A DNA stretch of 43,418 nt. It comes from Balneolales bacterium (GTDB lineage Bacteria > Bacteroidota > Rhodothermia > Balneolales > Natronogracilivirgulaceae). Position 1 is the first letter of the stretch. Each line of letters begins with the position of its first letter. Both the position numbers and the translations under genes were made by a program. The stretch covers positions 1 to 43,418 of the forward strand of contig SLNO01000039.1 in NCBI GenBank assembly GCA_007132975.1, written 5' to 3'. Shown here in pieces: positions 17,875 through 26,228 of the stretch. Under the pieces are notes generated by a model. It was not told the DNA's origin, did not search any database, and was given only the letters and a program-made list of their open reading frames with translations.

Positions 17875-17889
17875 TATTGTGACACAATA
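17875..17889. promoter_or_regulatory. Perfect 15-bp palindrome TATTGTGACACAATA
   Basis: Arms of seven bases (TATTGTG / CACAATA) flank a single central A. It lies 19 bp after the M6 protease stop and 115 bp before the NlpC/P60 gene start. Symmetry of this kind is typical of dimeric regulator operators and the sequence stands out in a GC-rich genome. It could also be a weak hairpin at the 3' end of the protease transcript, but a one-base loop makes that unlikely and no T-run follows. Confidence 0.45.
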
Positions 17890-18003
17890 CACATCGGTAC
17901 CAGATCCCGTGACCAGCCAGTTGCAGGATCTGCCCATCCTGTCTGTCAGCATTCTTTACTATATTCCCTGAGAACGCACTCCCCCCGACCAAAATCATCC
18001 TCC

Positions 18004-19167
18004 ATGGCATCCAAAAGACTGTCAATCATATTGCTGCTGCTTTTTGTCAGCGCATCGATCGCTTCATCTGCAAGCGCCCTTTCAATAACCTCGCAGGAAG
18101 ACCTGCGCATTCGCAACGCAGTAGAAACCGTGAGAACGGAGCTTGCCCCCGACCGCCGCGTGGCCGTGTTCGATGTCACTTGGGAAGTCCGCGGCACCAG
18201 GGTTCACCTCAGCGGTGAAGTGGACAATCCGGAGGCAAAGAAACGGGTGGATGCGGCCCTGCGTGACGCCGGCTTCAGCGACATCCGCAACAACATCGTG
18301 CTGCTCCCCCATCCCGGCCTCGGAGAGCACACACGGGGCGTTGTGCGGGTCAGCGTGGCACAGATGCGCAGCGAACCGCGCTACACCTCCGAACTGGTGA
18401 CCCAGGTGCTCATGGGAACCCCGCTGCGCATTTTAAAACGCGAACGCGGATGGTTCTACGTCCAGTCGCCCGACAATTATCTCGGGTGGATGAGCGCCGG
18501 CCTGCTCCAGCAAATGGACTCGCTCCGTTTCCAGAATTGGCAGGATTCGGAAAAGGTGATCGTGACGGACCTGTACGGGGTTGTGTACGAGGAACCATCC
18601 ACCCAATCCCTCCCCGTGAGCGACGTTTCGGCGGGCAACCGATTGCGGAATACCGGACAGGATGGTGAATGGATTTCGGTTGGACTGCCCGACGGCCGCA
18701 CCGGTTACATCCGATCCGATCACGTGCAATGGTATGCCCAATGGCGCGAGACCCGTGAACTGACCGGCGAAAACATAGCGCGGACCGCCAAAATGTTCAT
18801 CGGCGTGCCCTATTTGTGGGGCGGCACCTCAGCCAAGGGGTTCGACTGTTCCGGGCTCACCAAGCTGGTCTACTGGCTGAACGGCATGGACCTGAGCCGC
18901 GATGCCAGCCAGCAGATCCTCATGGGTGAGCACGTTGATCCGGGGACGCGGTTTTCCAACCTGGAAGTCGGCGACCTGCTCTTTTTCGGCAGGGCGGCCA
19001 CCTCCGACACCCCCGAGCGCATCGTGCACGTCGGCATCTACCTGGGCGGCCGTGAGTTCATCCACGCATCCTATCTGGTGCGCATCAACAGTCTGGATCC
19101 CGAAGCGCCCAACTTCGACCGCTACGAATACAACCGGTTCGTCCGCGCCCGGCGGCTGATCCCGTGA
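18004..19167 (+). CDS. SH3 domain-containing NlpC/P60 cell-wall hydrolase with BON-like N-terminal domain
   Basis: 387 aa. Signal peptide at residues 1-26 ('ILLLLFVSASIASSASA'). Residues ~33-100 resemble a BON domain ('VHLSGEVDNPEAKKRVDAAL ...' then 'DIRNNIVLLP'). Two bacterial SH3-like modules follow at ~112-170 and ~185-243. The C-terminal NlpC/P60 domain (~253-387) has the catalytic set Cys282 in 'GFDCSGLTK', His342 in 'HVGIYLGG' and His354 in 'FIHAS'. The family cleaves peptide stems of peptidoglycan, usually between D-Glu and the diamino acid, in the periplasm. SH3 modules normally place such enzymes on the cell wall. The BON-like module may add membrane or surface association. Confidence 0.9.
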   Translation: MASKRLSIILLLLFVSASIASSASALSITSQEDLRIRNAVETVRTELAPDRRVAVFDVTWEVRGTRVHLSGEVDNPEAKKRVDAALRDAGFSDIRNNIVLLPHPGLGEHTRGVVRVSVAQMRSEPRYTSELVTQVLMGTPLRILKRERGWFYVQSPDNYLGWMSAGLLQQMDSLRFQNWQDSEKVIVTDLYGVVYEEPSTQSLPVSDVSAGNRLRNTGQDGEWISVGLPDGRTGYIRSDHVQWYAQWRETRELTGENIARTAKMFIGVPYLWGGTSAKGFDCSGLTKLVYWLNGMDLSRDASQQILMGEHVDPGTRFSNLEVGDLLFFGRAATSDTPERIVHVGIYLGGREFIHASYLVRINSLDPEAPNFDRYEYNRFVRARRLIP

Positions 19168-19174
19168 CATCCGT

Positions 19175-19205
19175 GTTCCGTGCAGATCTGATCAGTTCCG
19201 TGCAG
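19175..19205 (+). repeat. Short direct repeat GTTCCGTGCAG, 20-bp period
   Basis: GTTCCGTGCAG occurs at 19175-19185 and again at 19195-19205, just after the NlpC/P60 stop codon at 19165-19167. Related 'CCGTG' steps precede it (19162 and 19171). This looks like a small tandem duplication near a gene end. Confidence 0.45.
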
Positions 19206-19352
19206 TTCTATACACCTGGATACTTTTGGCTAAATGGTACCGGCTGCATGTTCCGGGTTGATGCACGTGGGCACCTTTCTGATTTCAGTTGAAAGTGACC
19301 GTTCAAATCCCCATTATTACCCTTTAAACACAACCAAAAACAACATCCTGCC

Positions 19353-19955
19353 ATGAATAAAACCATTCTCTCACTCTTCTCGCTCGTGCTGATCACGGGA
19401 CTGGCCGCCTGCGGCGACCCGCAAACCGAGACGCAGCCCGCAACCCAGCCGGTCCCGGCCGATGAAATGCAATCGGACCATCAGGCCTTTGTAAACAATC
19501 TCATAGCCCTGTGCGGCGAAACGTTCATAGGTGAGGCAACATATCCCGATGACACGGACCTTGTGCTGGTCGGCACCGAACTGCGCGCGCAGATCACCGA
19601 ATGTGACGACCGGATGGTGCGCATTGAGCTCATCCGCGGCGGCGACTACTGGCACACGGCCTGGGTGCTGGAAATGCGCGGCGAGGGGCTGCACCTGTAC
19701 CACGACCACCTCGGCGATGTGCGCACCATGGATGATCTGGGCGAAGACGACTCCCACGGCTACGGCGGGTATGCCGACCACCGCGGATCGGACATCCGGC
19801 AGCACTTCCCGGCCGATGACGTCACCGCCGAAATGATCCCCGTAGCGGCCACCAATGTGTGGATGATGGAGCTGGACCTGGAAAACGACCGGTTCATCTA
19901 CTATCTGGAGCGTAATGACCAGCCGCGTTTCAGGGCCGAGCTGTACCGACAGTAA
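19353..19955 (+). CDS. Lipoprotein of unknown function
   Basis: 200 aa; no SD is visible before the ATG. Residues 1-20 are a lipoprotein signal with lipobox 'LAAC' (Cys20), then a Thr/Pro/Gln-rich linker ('QTETQPATQPVPADEM'). The body is acidic and mostly beta ('DTDLVLVGTELRAQITECDD', 'VWMMELDLENDRFIYYLERN'), which resembles lipocalin-like or similar barrel folds only in a general way. It has a His/Asp-rich patch ('HLYHDHLGDVRTMDDLGEDD') that might bind metal. I do not recognise a family. Downstream, 119 bp away, is the PAP2 phosphatase gene. Confidence 0.75.
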   Translation: MNKTILSLFSLVLITGLAACGDPQTETQPATQPVPADEMQSDHQAFVNNLIALCGETFIGEATYPDDTDLVLVGTELRAQITECDDRMVRIELIRGGDYWHTAWVLEMRGEGLHLYHDHLGDVRTMDDLGEDDSHGYGGYADHRGSDIRQHFPADDVTAEMIPVAATNVWMMELDLENDRFIYYLERNDQPRFRAELYRQ

Positions 19956-20074
19956 CTGCTCATTACCCGCAAAACCTACGGATACTGCTCAAGAGTCTCC
20001 TTTGCCTGCAGTCAGCCGTTGCGACAAGGCCGGATTACAAAAACCAGGAGTAACCGCAAAAGCCCGTTCGACTT

Positions 20075-20866
20075 ATGCCGATACTCGACAAATTCAGCCG
20101 CCAGCTCCCAAAAACCCGCAAACTGTTCCGTAAGGAGATCCTGATCCTGCTGGTTCTGTTCGTCGTCATGCTCATCCTGCGAGGCGGGATCGAGATCCGC
20201 GACAGTTTCGTGGTGGACCGGGCCCTGCAATTCGACAACTGGGCGCTTTCCATCGCGCGCCAGCCCGACAACCCCGAGTACCTGCGCGGCCCACACTGGG
20301 TGGATGAGGCCGTTCGCGACCTCACCGCGCTTGGCGGCGCGGCGGTGCTCACCCTCACGATCGTCTTCGTCTTCGGCTACCTCCTGCTCAAACAAAGCTA
20401 CCGGTCCGCCGCGCTGGTCATCATCGCAACAGCGTGCGGTCTTTTGCTCAGCCTGCTGCTCAAGGACTTCTTCCTGCGCGACCGCCCGGACATTGTGCCC
20501 GCCCTCATGGTGGAGACCTCCCCGAGCTTCCCGAGCGGGCACTCCATGCTTTCGGCGGTGGTCTACCTGACGCTCGGCTCGCTGCTTTCACGCCTTGAAA
20601 CCAGCTCCCGAATCCGCACCTACACCATCACCATCGCCATCCTGGCCACCCTGATCGTGGGCGTCTCCCGGGTGCTGCTCGGCGTCCACTACCCCACGGA
20701 CGTGATCTTCGGCTGGACCATGGGCTTCTTCTGGGCATCGCTCTGCTGGTTTGTGATGATCGTCCTGCAGGAGCAGAAACTGGTGGAAAAACAGCTCGAG
20801 GAAGTGCCGGACGAGGACCCCGAAGACTTTTGGGGTGACAACGACGACGGCGAGGAGAGCGCCTGA
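20075..20866 (+). CDS. PAP2 superfamily membrane phosphatase
   Basis: 263 aa with about five or six membrane helices. All three PAP2 phosphatase signatures are present: 'KDFFLRDRP' (KX6RP), 'PSFPSGHS' (PSGH), and 'SRVLLGVHYPTDVI' (SRX5HXXXD). These supply the lipid-phosphate phosphatase active site facing the periplasm. Likely substrates are undecaprenyl pyrophosphate, phosphatidate or phosphatidylglycerol phosphate; sequence alone does not separate these. The C-terminus is a short cytosolic acidic tail ('DEDPEDFWGDNDDGEE'). Confidence 0.9.
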   Translation: MPILDKFSRQLPKTRKLFRKEILILLVLFVVMLILRGGIEIRDSFVVDRALQFDNWALSIARQPDNPEYLRGPHWVDEAVRDLTALGGAAVLTLTIVFVFGYLLLKQSYRSAALVIIATACGLLLSLLLKDFFLRDRPDIVPALMVETSPSFPSGHSMLSAVVYLTLGSLLSRLETSSRIRTYTITIAILATLIVGVSRVLLGVHYPTDVIFGWTMGFFWASLCWFVMIVLQEQKLVEKQLEEVPDEDPEDFWGDNDDGEESA

Positions 20867-21018
20867 CAAGCTGGTTGCATGCTCATCCCAAAACAGCACT
20901 CCCCCGTTCGCGCCATATCAGCTTTGAACAAATATCCGCTCGCAGTATTATTGATATCACTGCTGCGTCAACCGGTGCACCATTCTACATCGTTTCATTC
21001 CCATTACTATTTTCTGCC

Positions 21019-23067
21019 ATGCGATCCGAATCAAGCTTCCTTGCCATCCTTGTGCTCCTGGTTGCAGCCCTTCTTGCCGGCACACCCGCATCCACCCTTG
21101 CCAAAACAACGCAATCACATAGCCATCAGTCCCTTTCAGATCCCGACAGCCTGCAGGTCATTGTCGGTGAGATCATGGCCGGGTTCATGGACAGCCTGAA
21201 CATCGCCGGGGCCACGGTAGCCATTGTTAAAGACGGCGACCTGTTTTTTTCTGGTGGATACGGCCTGGCCGATGTGCGGCGGCGTGTGCCCGTGGATCCG
21301 GAGCGGACCCTGTTCCGAATCGGGTCGGTGACCAAGCTGTTTACCTGGACCGCTGTCATGCAGCTGCGCGATGCCGGCAAGCTGGATCTGGATGCCGACG
21401 TGAACGAATACCTTGATTTCTCCATACCGGAGCGGTTCGGGCAGCCGATCACCTTGAGGCACCTGATGACCCATACGCCCGGTTTCGAGGATCGGCTTTT
21501 CGGCGTTTTCGGTGCCATGCCGCGTGGCGGTCGGGCAAACTGGCTGGCACGCAACATCCCGGCGCGCATTTGGCCGCCCGGGGAATACGCCGCTTACTCA
21601 AACTACGGAACCACGCTGGCCGGCTATATCGTGGAACGGGTGAGCGGAATTCCATGGGAGGATTATGTGGAGGCGCATATACTCGGTCCGCTCGGCATGA
21701 CCTATGCCACCGTCCGGCAACCGGTACCCGAAGGGCTTGAACCGTACCTGTCCAACGGCTACAAGTGGCATGACGGAGCATTCCGCAGCCAGCAGTTTGA
21801 GCGGATCGAGGTCCAGGCTGCCGCCGGTGGCATGAGCGCATCGGCCGGAGCAATGGCGGCCTACATGGTCGCTTTCCTTCATGGTGAAACAGGTACAGCG
21901 GCGGCCGATGAAACCGGCGCAGCTGAGACCCATGCATCTGGTGCAGCAGTGCACGACGGCCCAGCGACTTATGCAACCGGTAGCGCCGCGGCACCCCCTT
22001 CCGGTATCCTGCATCCCGAAACCATTGATGAGATGCTCGCAACGGCATTCTCTCCGGACCCTCGCATCAACGGCCTGGGTCTGGGTTTCATGCAGATCGA
22101 CTCACACGGACAGCGCATTATCGGACATGGCGGATCCACCATGCTCTTTCATTCAGACCTCGTGCTGCTGCCCGAAAAACGCATGGGAATCTTCGTCTCG
22201 TTCAACTCAGAAGAAGGCGCTTTCCCGGGTATGGGAGATTTCCGCCAGGCGCTGCTCGACCGGCTCTATCCGGAATGGATTGCCGAACGGACCCGCTTCC
22301 CGGAAGAACCGGCGCCCGGATGGGATGAGCGAATCGCGGCCCTAGAAGGTAATTATCTGCTGATGCGGCGGCCTTTCACGACCTTTGACAAGCTGGTCGG
22401 GGTGGGCATGAACCTGATCAGGCTGAAGGCACAGCCCGACCAGCCTGGCAAGGTGACTATGGATTGGCTGCTCGGAACCGACCAATTGATTGAGATCGAA
22501 CCGGGACTTTTCCGCGATGTGGACGGGCGTCGGGAAATGGTGCTCAAGGGCGATCCGCAACAAGGTTATTCGCATATATTCTTAAGCGACCTGCCCATGT
22601 TTGCCGCCGAGCGGGAGCCCGGGCCCCTCACCATATCGCATCGCTTGATCGTGCTGGCAATTTGCTATGCCATCCTACTTACCGTTCCCTTTGCGTTTTT
22701 TTTCCGCTATCTGATGCAGGTTTTCTTTGGCAAACCGGAACCTTTGCGCGGTGCGGAACTGTGGTATCGCCGGGCCGGCTTAGCCTTTGCCCTGCTCTCG
22801 CTGGTTTTTCCGGTACTCATGATCATGGCCATCTCGGATCAAACCACATACATTGAGGCATCCAGCAAAACCATGATCCGGTTCGTGCTGCTCATCCCCA
22901 TGGCGTGCCTGCCATTGGCGGCCGTACTGATCCACGGAAGCGTACGCGCACTGCAGTACCGGCTCTGGAACCTGCCGGGCCGCATCCACTATCTGCTTGC
23001 AACCCTTGCGGCTCTACTCTTCCTGACGCAGCTCTGGTACTGGAACCTGATCGGCTGGAATCTCTGA
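21019..23067 (+). CDS. Membrane-anchored serine hydrolase of the beta-lactamase/S12 family
   Basis: 682 aa from the ATG at 21019; the signal peptide 'FLAILVLLVAALLAGTPAS' follows. The class C beta-lactamase/DD-peptidase fold is marked by Ser103-x-x-Lys106 in 'RIGSVTKLF', Tyr193-Ser-Asn195 in 'YAAYSNYG', and His370-Gly-Gly372 in 'GHGGSTM'. An Ala/Thr/Gly-rich insert lies at ~290-330 between conserved elements. The last ~150 residues contain four membrane helices ('LIVLAICYAILLTVPFAFFF' and later ones), so the enzyme domain is periplasmic and fixed to the inner membrane. Such fusions are typed as serine hydrolases; physiological substrates are largely unknown. Nothing indicates antibiotic resistance. 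The stop codon lies at the edge of a 27-bp tandem array. Confidence 0.88.
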   Translation: MRSESSFLAILVLLVAALLAGTPASTLAKTTQSHSHQSLSDPDSLQVIVGEIMAGFMDSLNIAGATVAIVKDGDLFFSGGYGLADVRRRVPVDPERTLFRIGSVTKLFTWTAVMQLRDAGKLDLDADVNEYLDFSIPERFGQPITLRHLMTHTPGFEDRLFGVFGAMPRGGRANWLARNIPARIWPPGEYAAYSNYGTTLAGYIVERVSGIPWEDYVEAHILGPLGMTYATVRQPVPEGLEPYLSNGYKWHDGAFRSQQFERIEVQAAAGGMSASAGAMAAYMVAFLHGETGTAAADETGAAETHASGAAVHDGPATYATGSAAAPPSGILHPETIDEMLATAFSPDPRINGLGLGFMQIDSHGQRIIGHGGSTMLFHSDLVLLPEKRMGIFVSFNSEEGAFPGMGDFRQALLDRLYPEWIAERTRFPEEPAPGWDERIAALEGNYLLMRRPFTTFDKLVGVGMNLIRLKAQPDQPGKVTMDWLLGTDQLIEIEPGLFRDVDGRREMVLKGDPQQGYSHIFLSDLPMFAAEREPGPLTISHRLIVLAICYAILLTVPFAFFFRYLMQVFFGKPEPLRGAELWYRRAGLAFALLSLVFPVLMIMAISDQTTYIEASSKTMIRFVLLIPMACLPLAAVLIHGSVRALQYRLWNLPGRIHYLLATLAALLFLTQLWYWNLIGWNL

Positions 23068-23173
23068 ACCAGCTGACCCGCACCAGCACCATGCACTAAC
23101 TGACGCGCACCAGCACCATGTACTAACTGACGCGCACCAGCACCATGCACTAACTGACGCGCACCAGTACCAT
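23066..23173. repeat. 27-bp tandem array (four units) at the convergent gene ends, repeating a stop codon
   Basis: Units run 23066-23092, 23093-23119, 23120-23146 and 23147-23173. The last three are nearly identical; the first is degenerate. On the minus strand, unit four encodes the last seven residues of the phosphatase, 'MVLVRVS', plus its TAG stop. The next two copies in the direction of transcription again read 'MVLVRVS' plus TAG in the same frame, and the fourth reads 'MVLVRVSW'. The array therefore fills the 82-bp gap between two convergent genes and multiplies the phosphatase's own C-terminus and stop. Confidence 0.9.
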
Positions 23174-24409
23174 AGTGATGTCGTCATTCGGCGGTTCATC
23201 GCCGGTGAACTCACGGATGCGCTCCTGTATCAGCTCCAGGGCCGTTGCGGCCGATGGTGTTCTGGCCGACTCCGCCAGCGCCACCTGCAGACGTTCCTCG
23301 CCAAAGAGCAGGCGGTCTCCGTTCCGGGCCTCGTTTACCCCGTCCGTGTAGAGCAGCAGATGGTCGCCGGATGCCAGCTCAATGGTCTTCCGCGCATAAT
23401 TGACTTCGGCCGTCGCCCCCAAAGGCAGACGCGGACCGTGCGAGCTGATCACGGCTACCTTGCCTGCCCGAAGCAGCATCGGGGGCATTTGCCCGGCATT
23501 GGTGAAGGAAAACTCCTTCTTCCCGGGATCCAGGATGCCATAGAGCATGGCGGCAAACATGCGCCGATCGCTTTTGCGGTGGAGCGGACGGTTGACCCGG
23601 ATCATCACCTCGGCGGCGTTGTTACGGTGGATGGCCTCGGCCTGCAGCATGCCGCTTACCAACACGGCGGTCATGGCCGCCTTCATCCCCTTGCCGCTCA
23701 CATCGGCCATGGCAATGGCCAGGGCGTTGTCCTCGCCGTCAACGCGGATGTAATCGTAGTAGTCGCCGCCCACTTCCGCTGCCGGCAGGCAGACCCCGGC
23801 AATGTCGTATCCGGGCAGGTCCGGGGCAACAGACGGCATCAGCCCCATCTGCATATCGCGCGCCATCGCCAGCTCGCTGCGGAGCCGCTGCCGTTCCAAC
23901 TGTATTTGGTAGCTCTCCTTCAGGTTCAGCCGCATGGTGTGGTAGGATACGGCAAAGGTTCCGACCATGGCTACAACCACAAACATGGCCAGCCAGTATC
24001 CAAGTCCATCGGTAACATTGAAGCTGAGCGAGAAACCGGGATACAGCACTTCAAAGACAAATCCCGAGAACCACTGCAGGTTGAATACACCCAGAAGAAA
24101 GCCGAGGAAGGCAAAAAGTATTCCGCCCCCGTTCCGGAGAAATTTCCCCCGGGATTTTACCCGGTCCCACATTACAATATGGAACATCCACGCCATGAAA
24201 AAAATGTGCAGAAAGACGAAATAACTGAATGTCAGATGGACGATCAACATCCGCAGCGCAGTGTGGGGCACATCCGGCCAGTTCCCGTAGACGAGGTACC
24301 AGTTTACCAGCGCAAGGATGGTCGCAATCACGAACCAGATCAGCAGCTCCTTGCCGAGCGGGGTCTCCTTGTTCAGTTCGGTCGGGTTATCTTGTTCGGT
24401 TTTGGCCAT
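23150..24409 (-). CDS. SpoIIE/RsbU-type PP2C serine phosphatase with membrane N-terminus
   Basis: 419 aa. Four membrane helices lie at about residues 22-41, 52-80, 96-120 and 137-157, then a helical linker and a PP2C/SpoIIE domain from ~190. Metal-binding and catalytic motifs are present: 'VGGDYYDYIR' (213-222), 'ADVSGKGMKAA' (235-245), 'LLYTDGVNEARN' (352-363) and 'NDDITMVLVRVS' at the end. Such enzymes dephosphorylate serine on anti-anti-sigma factors in partner-switching pathways, here apparently controlled from the membrane. No STAS or anti-sigma kinase gene lies next to it. It is the last of a three-gene unit, starting 23 bp after the lipoprotein gene. Its C-terminal codons are part of the 27-bp array. 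Confidence 0.92.
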   Translation of the reverse strand: MAKTEQDNPTELNKETPLGKELLIWFVIATILALVNWYLVYGNWPDVPHTALRMLIVHLTFSYFVFLHIFFMAWMFHIVMWDRVKSRGKFLRNGGGILFAFLGFLLGVFNLQWFSGFVFEVLYPGFSLSFNVTDGLGYWLAMFVVVAMVGTFAVSYHTMRLNLKESYQIQLERQRLRSELAMARDMQMGLMPSVAPDLPGYDIAGVCLPAAEVGGDYYDYIRVDGEDNALAIAMADVSGKGMKAAMTAVLVSGMLQAEAIHRNNAAEVMIRVNRPLHRKSDRRMFAAMLYGILDPGKKEFSFTNAGQMPPMLLRAGKVAVISSHGPRLPLGATAEVNYARKTIELASGDHLLLYTDGVNEARNGDRLLFGEERLQVALAESARTPSAATALELIQERIREFTGDEPPNDDITMVLVRVS

Positions 24410-24432
24410 CTCATGAGTGAAGTTCGAAGGTA

Positions 24433-24825
24433 TTATTGAATGAATGTCACCGTTTGGATGTCAAAGGTGACGCCAATGGTTTCGGGCTCTTCCATCAGTT
24501 TCTGCTTTCCGGTTGGATTCCGGTCCAGCGCCGCTTCGGTAATGAAAAGCGACATTTCCATGGTAGCGCCAGCCGCCAGCCAGACACTTCCTGTCACCAT
24601 GTCCGTGTACCCAGTGGAGAAAAGAACGATACCTTCCTCGTCGCGCAGCGATATCCCCATCATGATGTCATCAATGTCACGGTTCCCGTTATTGGTGATC
24701 GTAATGACCGGCCTCTGTTCCGGCTTGAGATGCAAGAAAACGCCTGTTAGCAGTTCGTCCGGTTCTTCGCTTGCCGAAACGGGAGAACATGACACAATCA
24801 AAAGCACGCATATTAAAGTCCTCAT
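24433..24825 (-). CDS. Small lipoprotein of unknown function
   Basis: 130 aa with GGGAGG just upstream of the ATG. The N-terminus 'MRTLICVLLIVSCSPVSAS' is a short lipoprotein-type signal with Cys13 as the probable lipid attachment site. The rest looks like a beta-sandwich: 'QRPVITITNNGNRDIDDIMM', 'GISLRDEEGIVLFSTG', 'GVTFDIQTVTFIQ'. It sits between a membrane protein gene (60 bp upstream) and the SpoIIE-type phosphatase gene (23 bp downstream). That suggests it may be an outer sensor or accessory for the membrane phosphatase; this role is inference from position only. Confidence 0.72.
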   Translation of the reverse strand: MRTLICVLLIVSCSPVSASEEPDELLTGVFLHLKPEQRPVITITNNGNRDIDDIMMGISLRDEEGIVLFSTGYTDMVTGSVWLAAGATMEMSLFITEAALDRNPTGKQKLMEEPETIGVTFDIQTVTFIQ

Positions 24826-24885
24826 AAATCCTCCCCCATTAATTATTTCGTTTTTTTGAAAACCGATTCGGGTGGATAAGACCCG

Positions 24886-25404
24886 TCACCTTTGCGAATA
24901 ATGCTTTCTTCCGTAGAGCTTCTCCAACTTTTTCCCAACTTCGCCAAAGCGGTACCGCTGAATGGTGTAAACGATCGAGACGGCTGACAGTATTACCAAA
25001 TAGTAGGGCCAAACGTCATCCAAAGCAAGCATGAGCGGTAAAAAAACCAGCAGCAGAACAACATACCAGTTCAGCAGGCCTGTGATGTGGACCTCCCTGC
25101 TGTCTTCAGAAACATGGATCAGTCCGCGTATCACCGGTGCATAGCGGAGCCAGTATATGCCGTACGCCCTCTCCCTGAATGCGATTTCCCGATGCGAAAT
25201 AGCCCGGAACAGCAGCGGAAGTGAGATATTGGAATGATGCATCCGTTCCAGCTCTTCCGCAAACTTCGGACCGAACCTGTTGATCCGCACTCTCCGCCGA
25301 AAAACGGGTATGCCATATCGAAAATAGAAGCTCATCCAGGTCCACGAAGCAAGGATTTCTGAAAGCAGCAGCAACACCAGGATGTACAAGATCAGATTTT
25401 CCAT
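24886..25404 (-). CDS. Membrane protein of unknown function
   Basis: 172 aa. One hydrophobic helix at the N-terminus (residues 3-25) and two near the C-terminus (~111-128, ~133-149). Between them is an Arg-rich cytosolic or periplasmic section ('IPVFRRRVRINRFG', 'SHREIAFRERAYGIYWLRYA'). The C-terminal tail is basic ('KKLEKLYGRKHYSQR'). I do not recognise the family. It is the first gene of a probable operon with the small lipoprotein and the RsbU-type phosphatase. Confidence 0.7.
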   Translation of the reverse strand: MENLILYILVLLLLSEILASWTWMSFYFRYGIPVFRRRVRINRFGPKFAEELERMHHSNISLPLLFRAISHREIAFRERAYGIYWLRYAPVIRGLIHVSEDSREVHITGLLNWYVVLLLVFLPLMLALDDVWPYYLVILSAVSIVYTIQRYRFGEVGKKLEKLYGRKHYSQR

Positions 25405-25587
25405 GAAAGATCAGGTCCAGCTTTCTGCGCTTTCGACAGTAGAACTGGGGATCGCTTATGAATGTCTCTGGTTTTTATTGACAGGAAGTTACAAATTCCA
25501 ATGGTGGAAAAATTCTTAAAATAATCAGCCGCGCGCACCACTGGATTTGTCACATGTGCATGGCTGCGCTGCTTGCATCCCGGAGAC

Positions 25588-26070
25588 ATGAGCTGTCCTG
25601 AACCCATACACACCATCCGAAAGCTGATTTCAGGAGCACAGACCGGTGCCGACCGTGCCGCTCTGGATGTGGCGCTGGAACTGGGCATCCCCTGCGGCGG
25701 ATGGGTCCCGAAAGGCCGCCTCGACGAATACGGCACAATCCCCGAGCGATATCCAAACCTGGCCGAAACCCCCGATTCCGCTGTGGAAATGCGCACGGAA
25801 TGGAACATCCGCGACTCCGACGCCACGCTCATCCTCTCTCACGGTCCGCTCGACGGCGGCTCGCTCTACACACGCATTAAGGCCGAAGAATTCGGCAAGC
25901 CATGGCTGCACATTGATTTCTCGGAGGAAAGTCTCAAGCAAGCGCTGGTGACAGCAGGAAGCTGGTTGGACACGGTCTGCCCCCAGGTCCTCAACATTGC
26001 CGGACCGCGCGCCTCCAAAGATCCGGCGATTTATGACGCCAGCGTCCGGTTCCTACGGGACCTGTTGTAG
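25588..26070 (+). CDS. Putative molybdenum carrier / YpsA-like nucleotide-binding protein (SLOG superfamily)
   Basis: 160 aa from the ATG at 25588; a TTG at 25573 in the same frame is an alternative. The protein opens with 'IRKLISGAQTGADRAALDVA', the glycine-rich nucleotide-binding loop of the YpsA/SLOG-type Rossmann fold. It continues with 'IPCGGWVPKGRLDEYGTIPERYP', 'RTEWNIRDSDATLILSHG' and 'GKPWLHIDF', characteristic of the family annotated as putative molybdenum carrier. The crystal-structure-based carrier role is weakly supported; members probably bind and process nucleotides or nucleotide-linked ligands. It lies alone upstream of the HigBA pair. Confidence 0.85.
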   Translation: MSCPEPIHTIRKLISGAQTGADRAALDVALELGIPCGGWVPKGRLDEYGTIPERYPNLAETPDSAVEMRTEWNIRDSDATLILSHGPLDGGSLYTRIKAEEFGKPWLHIDFSEESLKQALVTAGSWLDTVCPQVLNIAGPRASKDPAIYDASVRFLRDLL

Positions 26071-26094
26071 CGCCCCTGAACCGGGAACCAGCCA

Positions 26095-26111
26095 ACCAGC
26101 AGAACGCTGGT
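26095..26111 (+). terminator. Hairpin downstream of the YpsA-like gene
   Basis: ACCAGC (26095-26100) pairs with GCTGGT (26106-26111) around a five-base loop, 25 bp after the stop codon. There is no T-run after it, so it is only a weak candidate for an end-of-transcript structure. Confidence 0.25.
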
Positions 26112-26176
26112 CTGTGCTGTTGTAAGTTTATCACCCCTTGCTGCTCTATTACATGGAAATTTCAATACAGTGTTGC

Positions 26177-26220
26177 TTGACATCCAATATTTCACTAAAA
26201 TGGTACGTGTTACGTTACAC
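26177..26220 (+). promoter_or_regulatory. Candidate promoter and operator of the HigBA module
   Basis: TTGACA at 26177-26182 matches a -35 box exactly, but no good -10 is present at normal spacing (TGGTAC at 26201 or TAAAAT at 26196 are poor or too close). GTGTTACGTTACAC at 26207-26220 is an inverted repeat matching in 12 of 14 positions, ending 8 bp before the toxin start. HigA-type antitoxins repress their own operon through such sites. Confidence 0.4.
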
Positions 26221-26228
26221 ATTACAGT

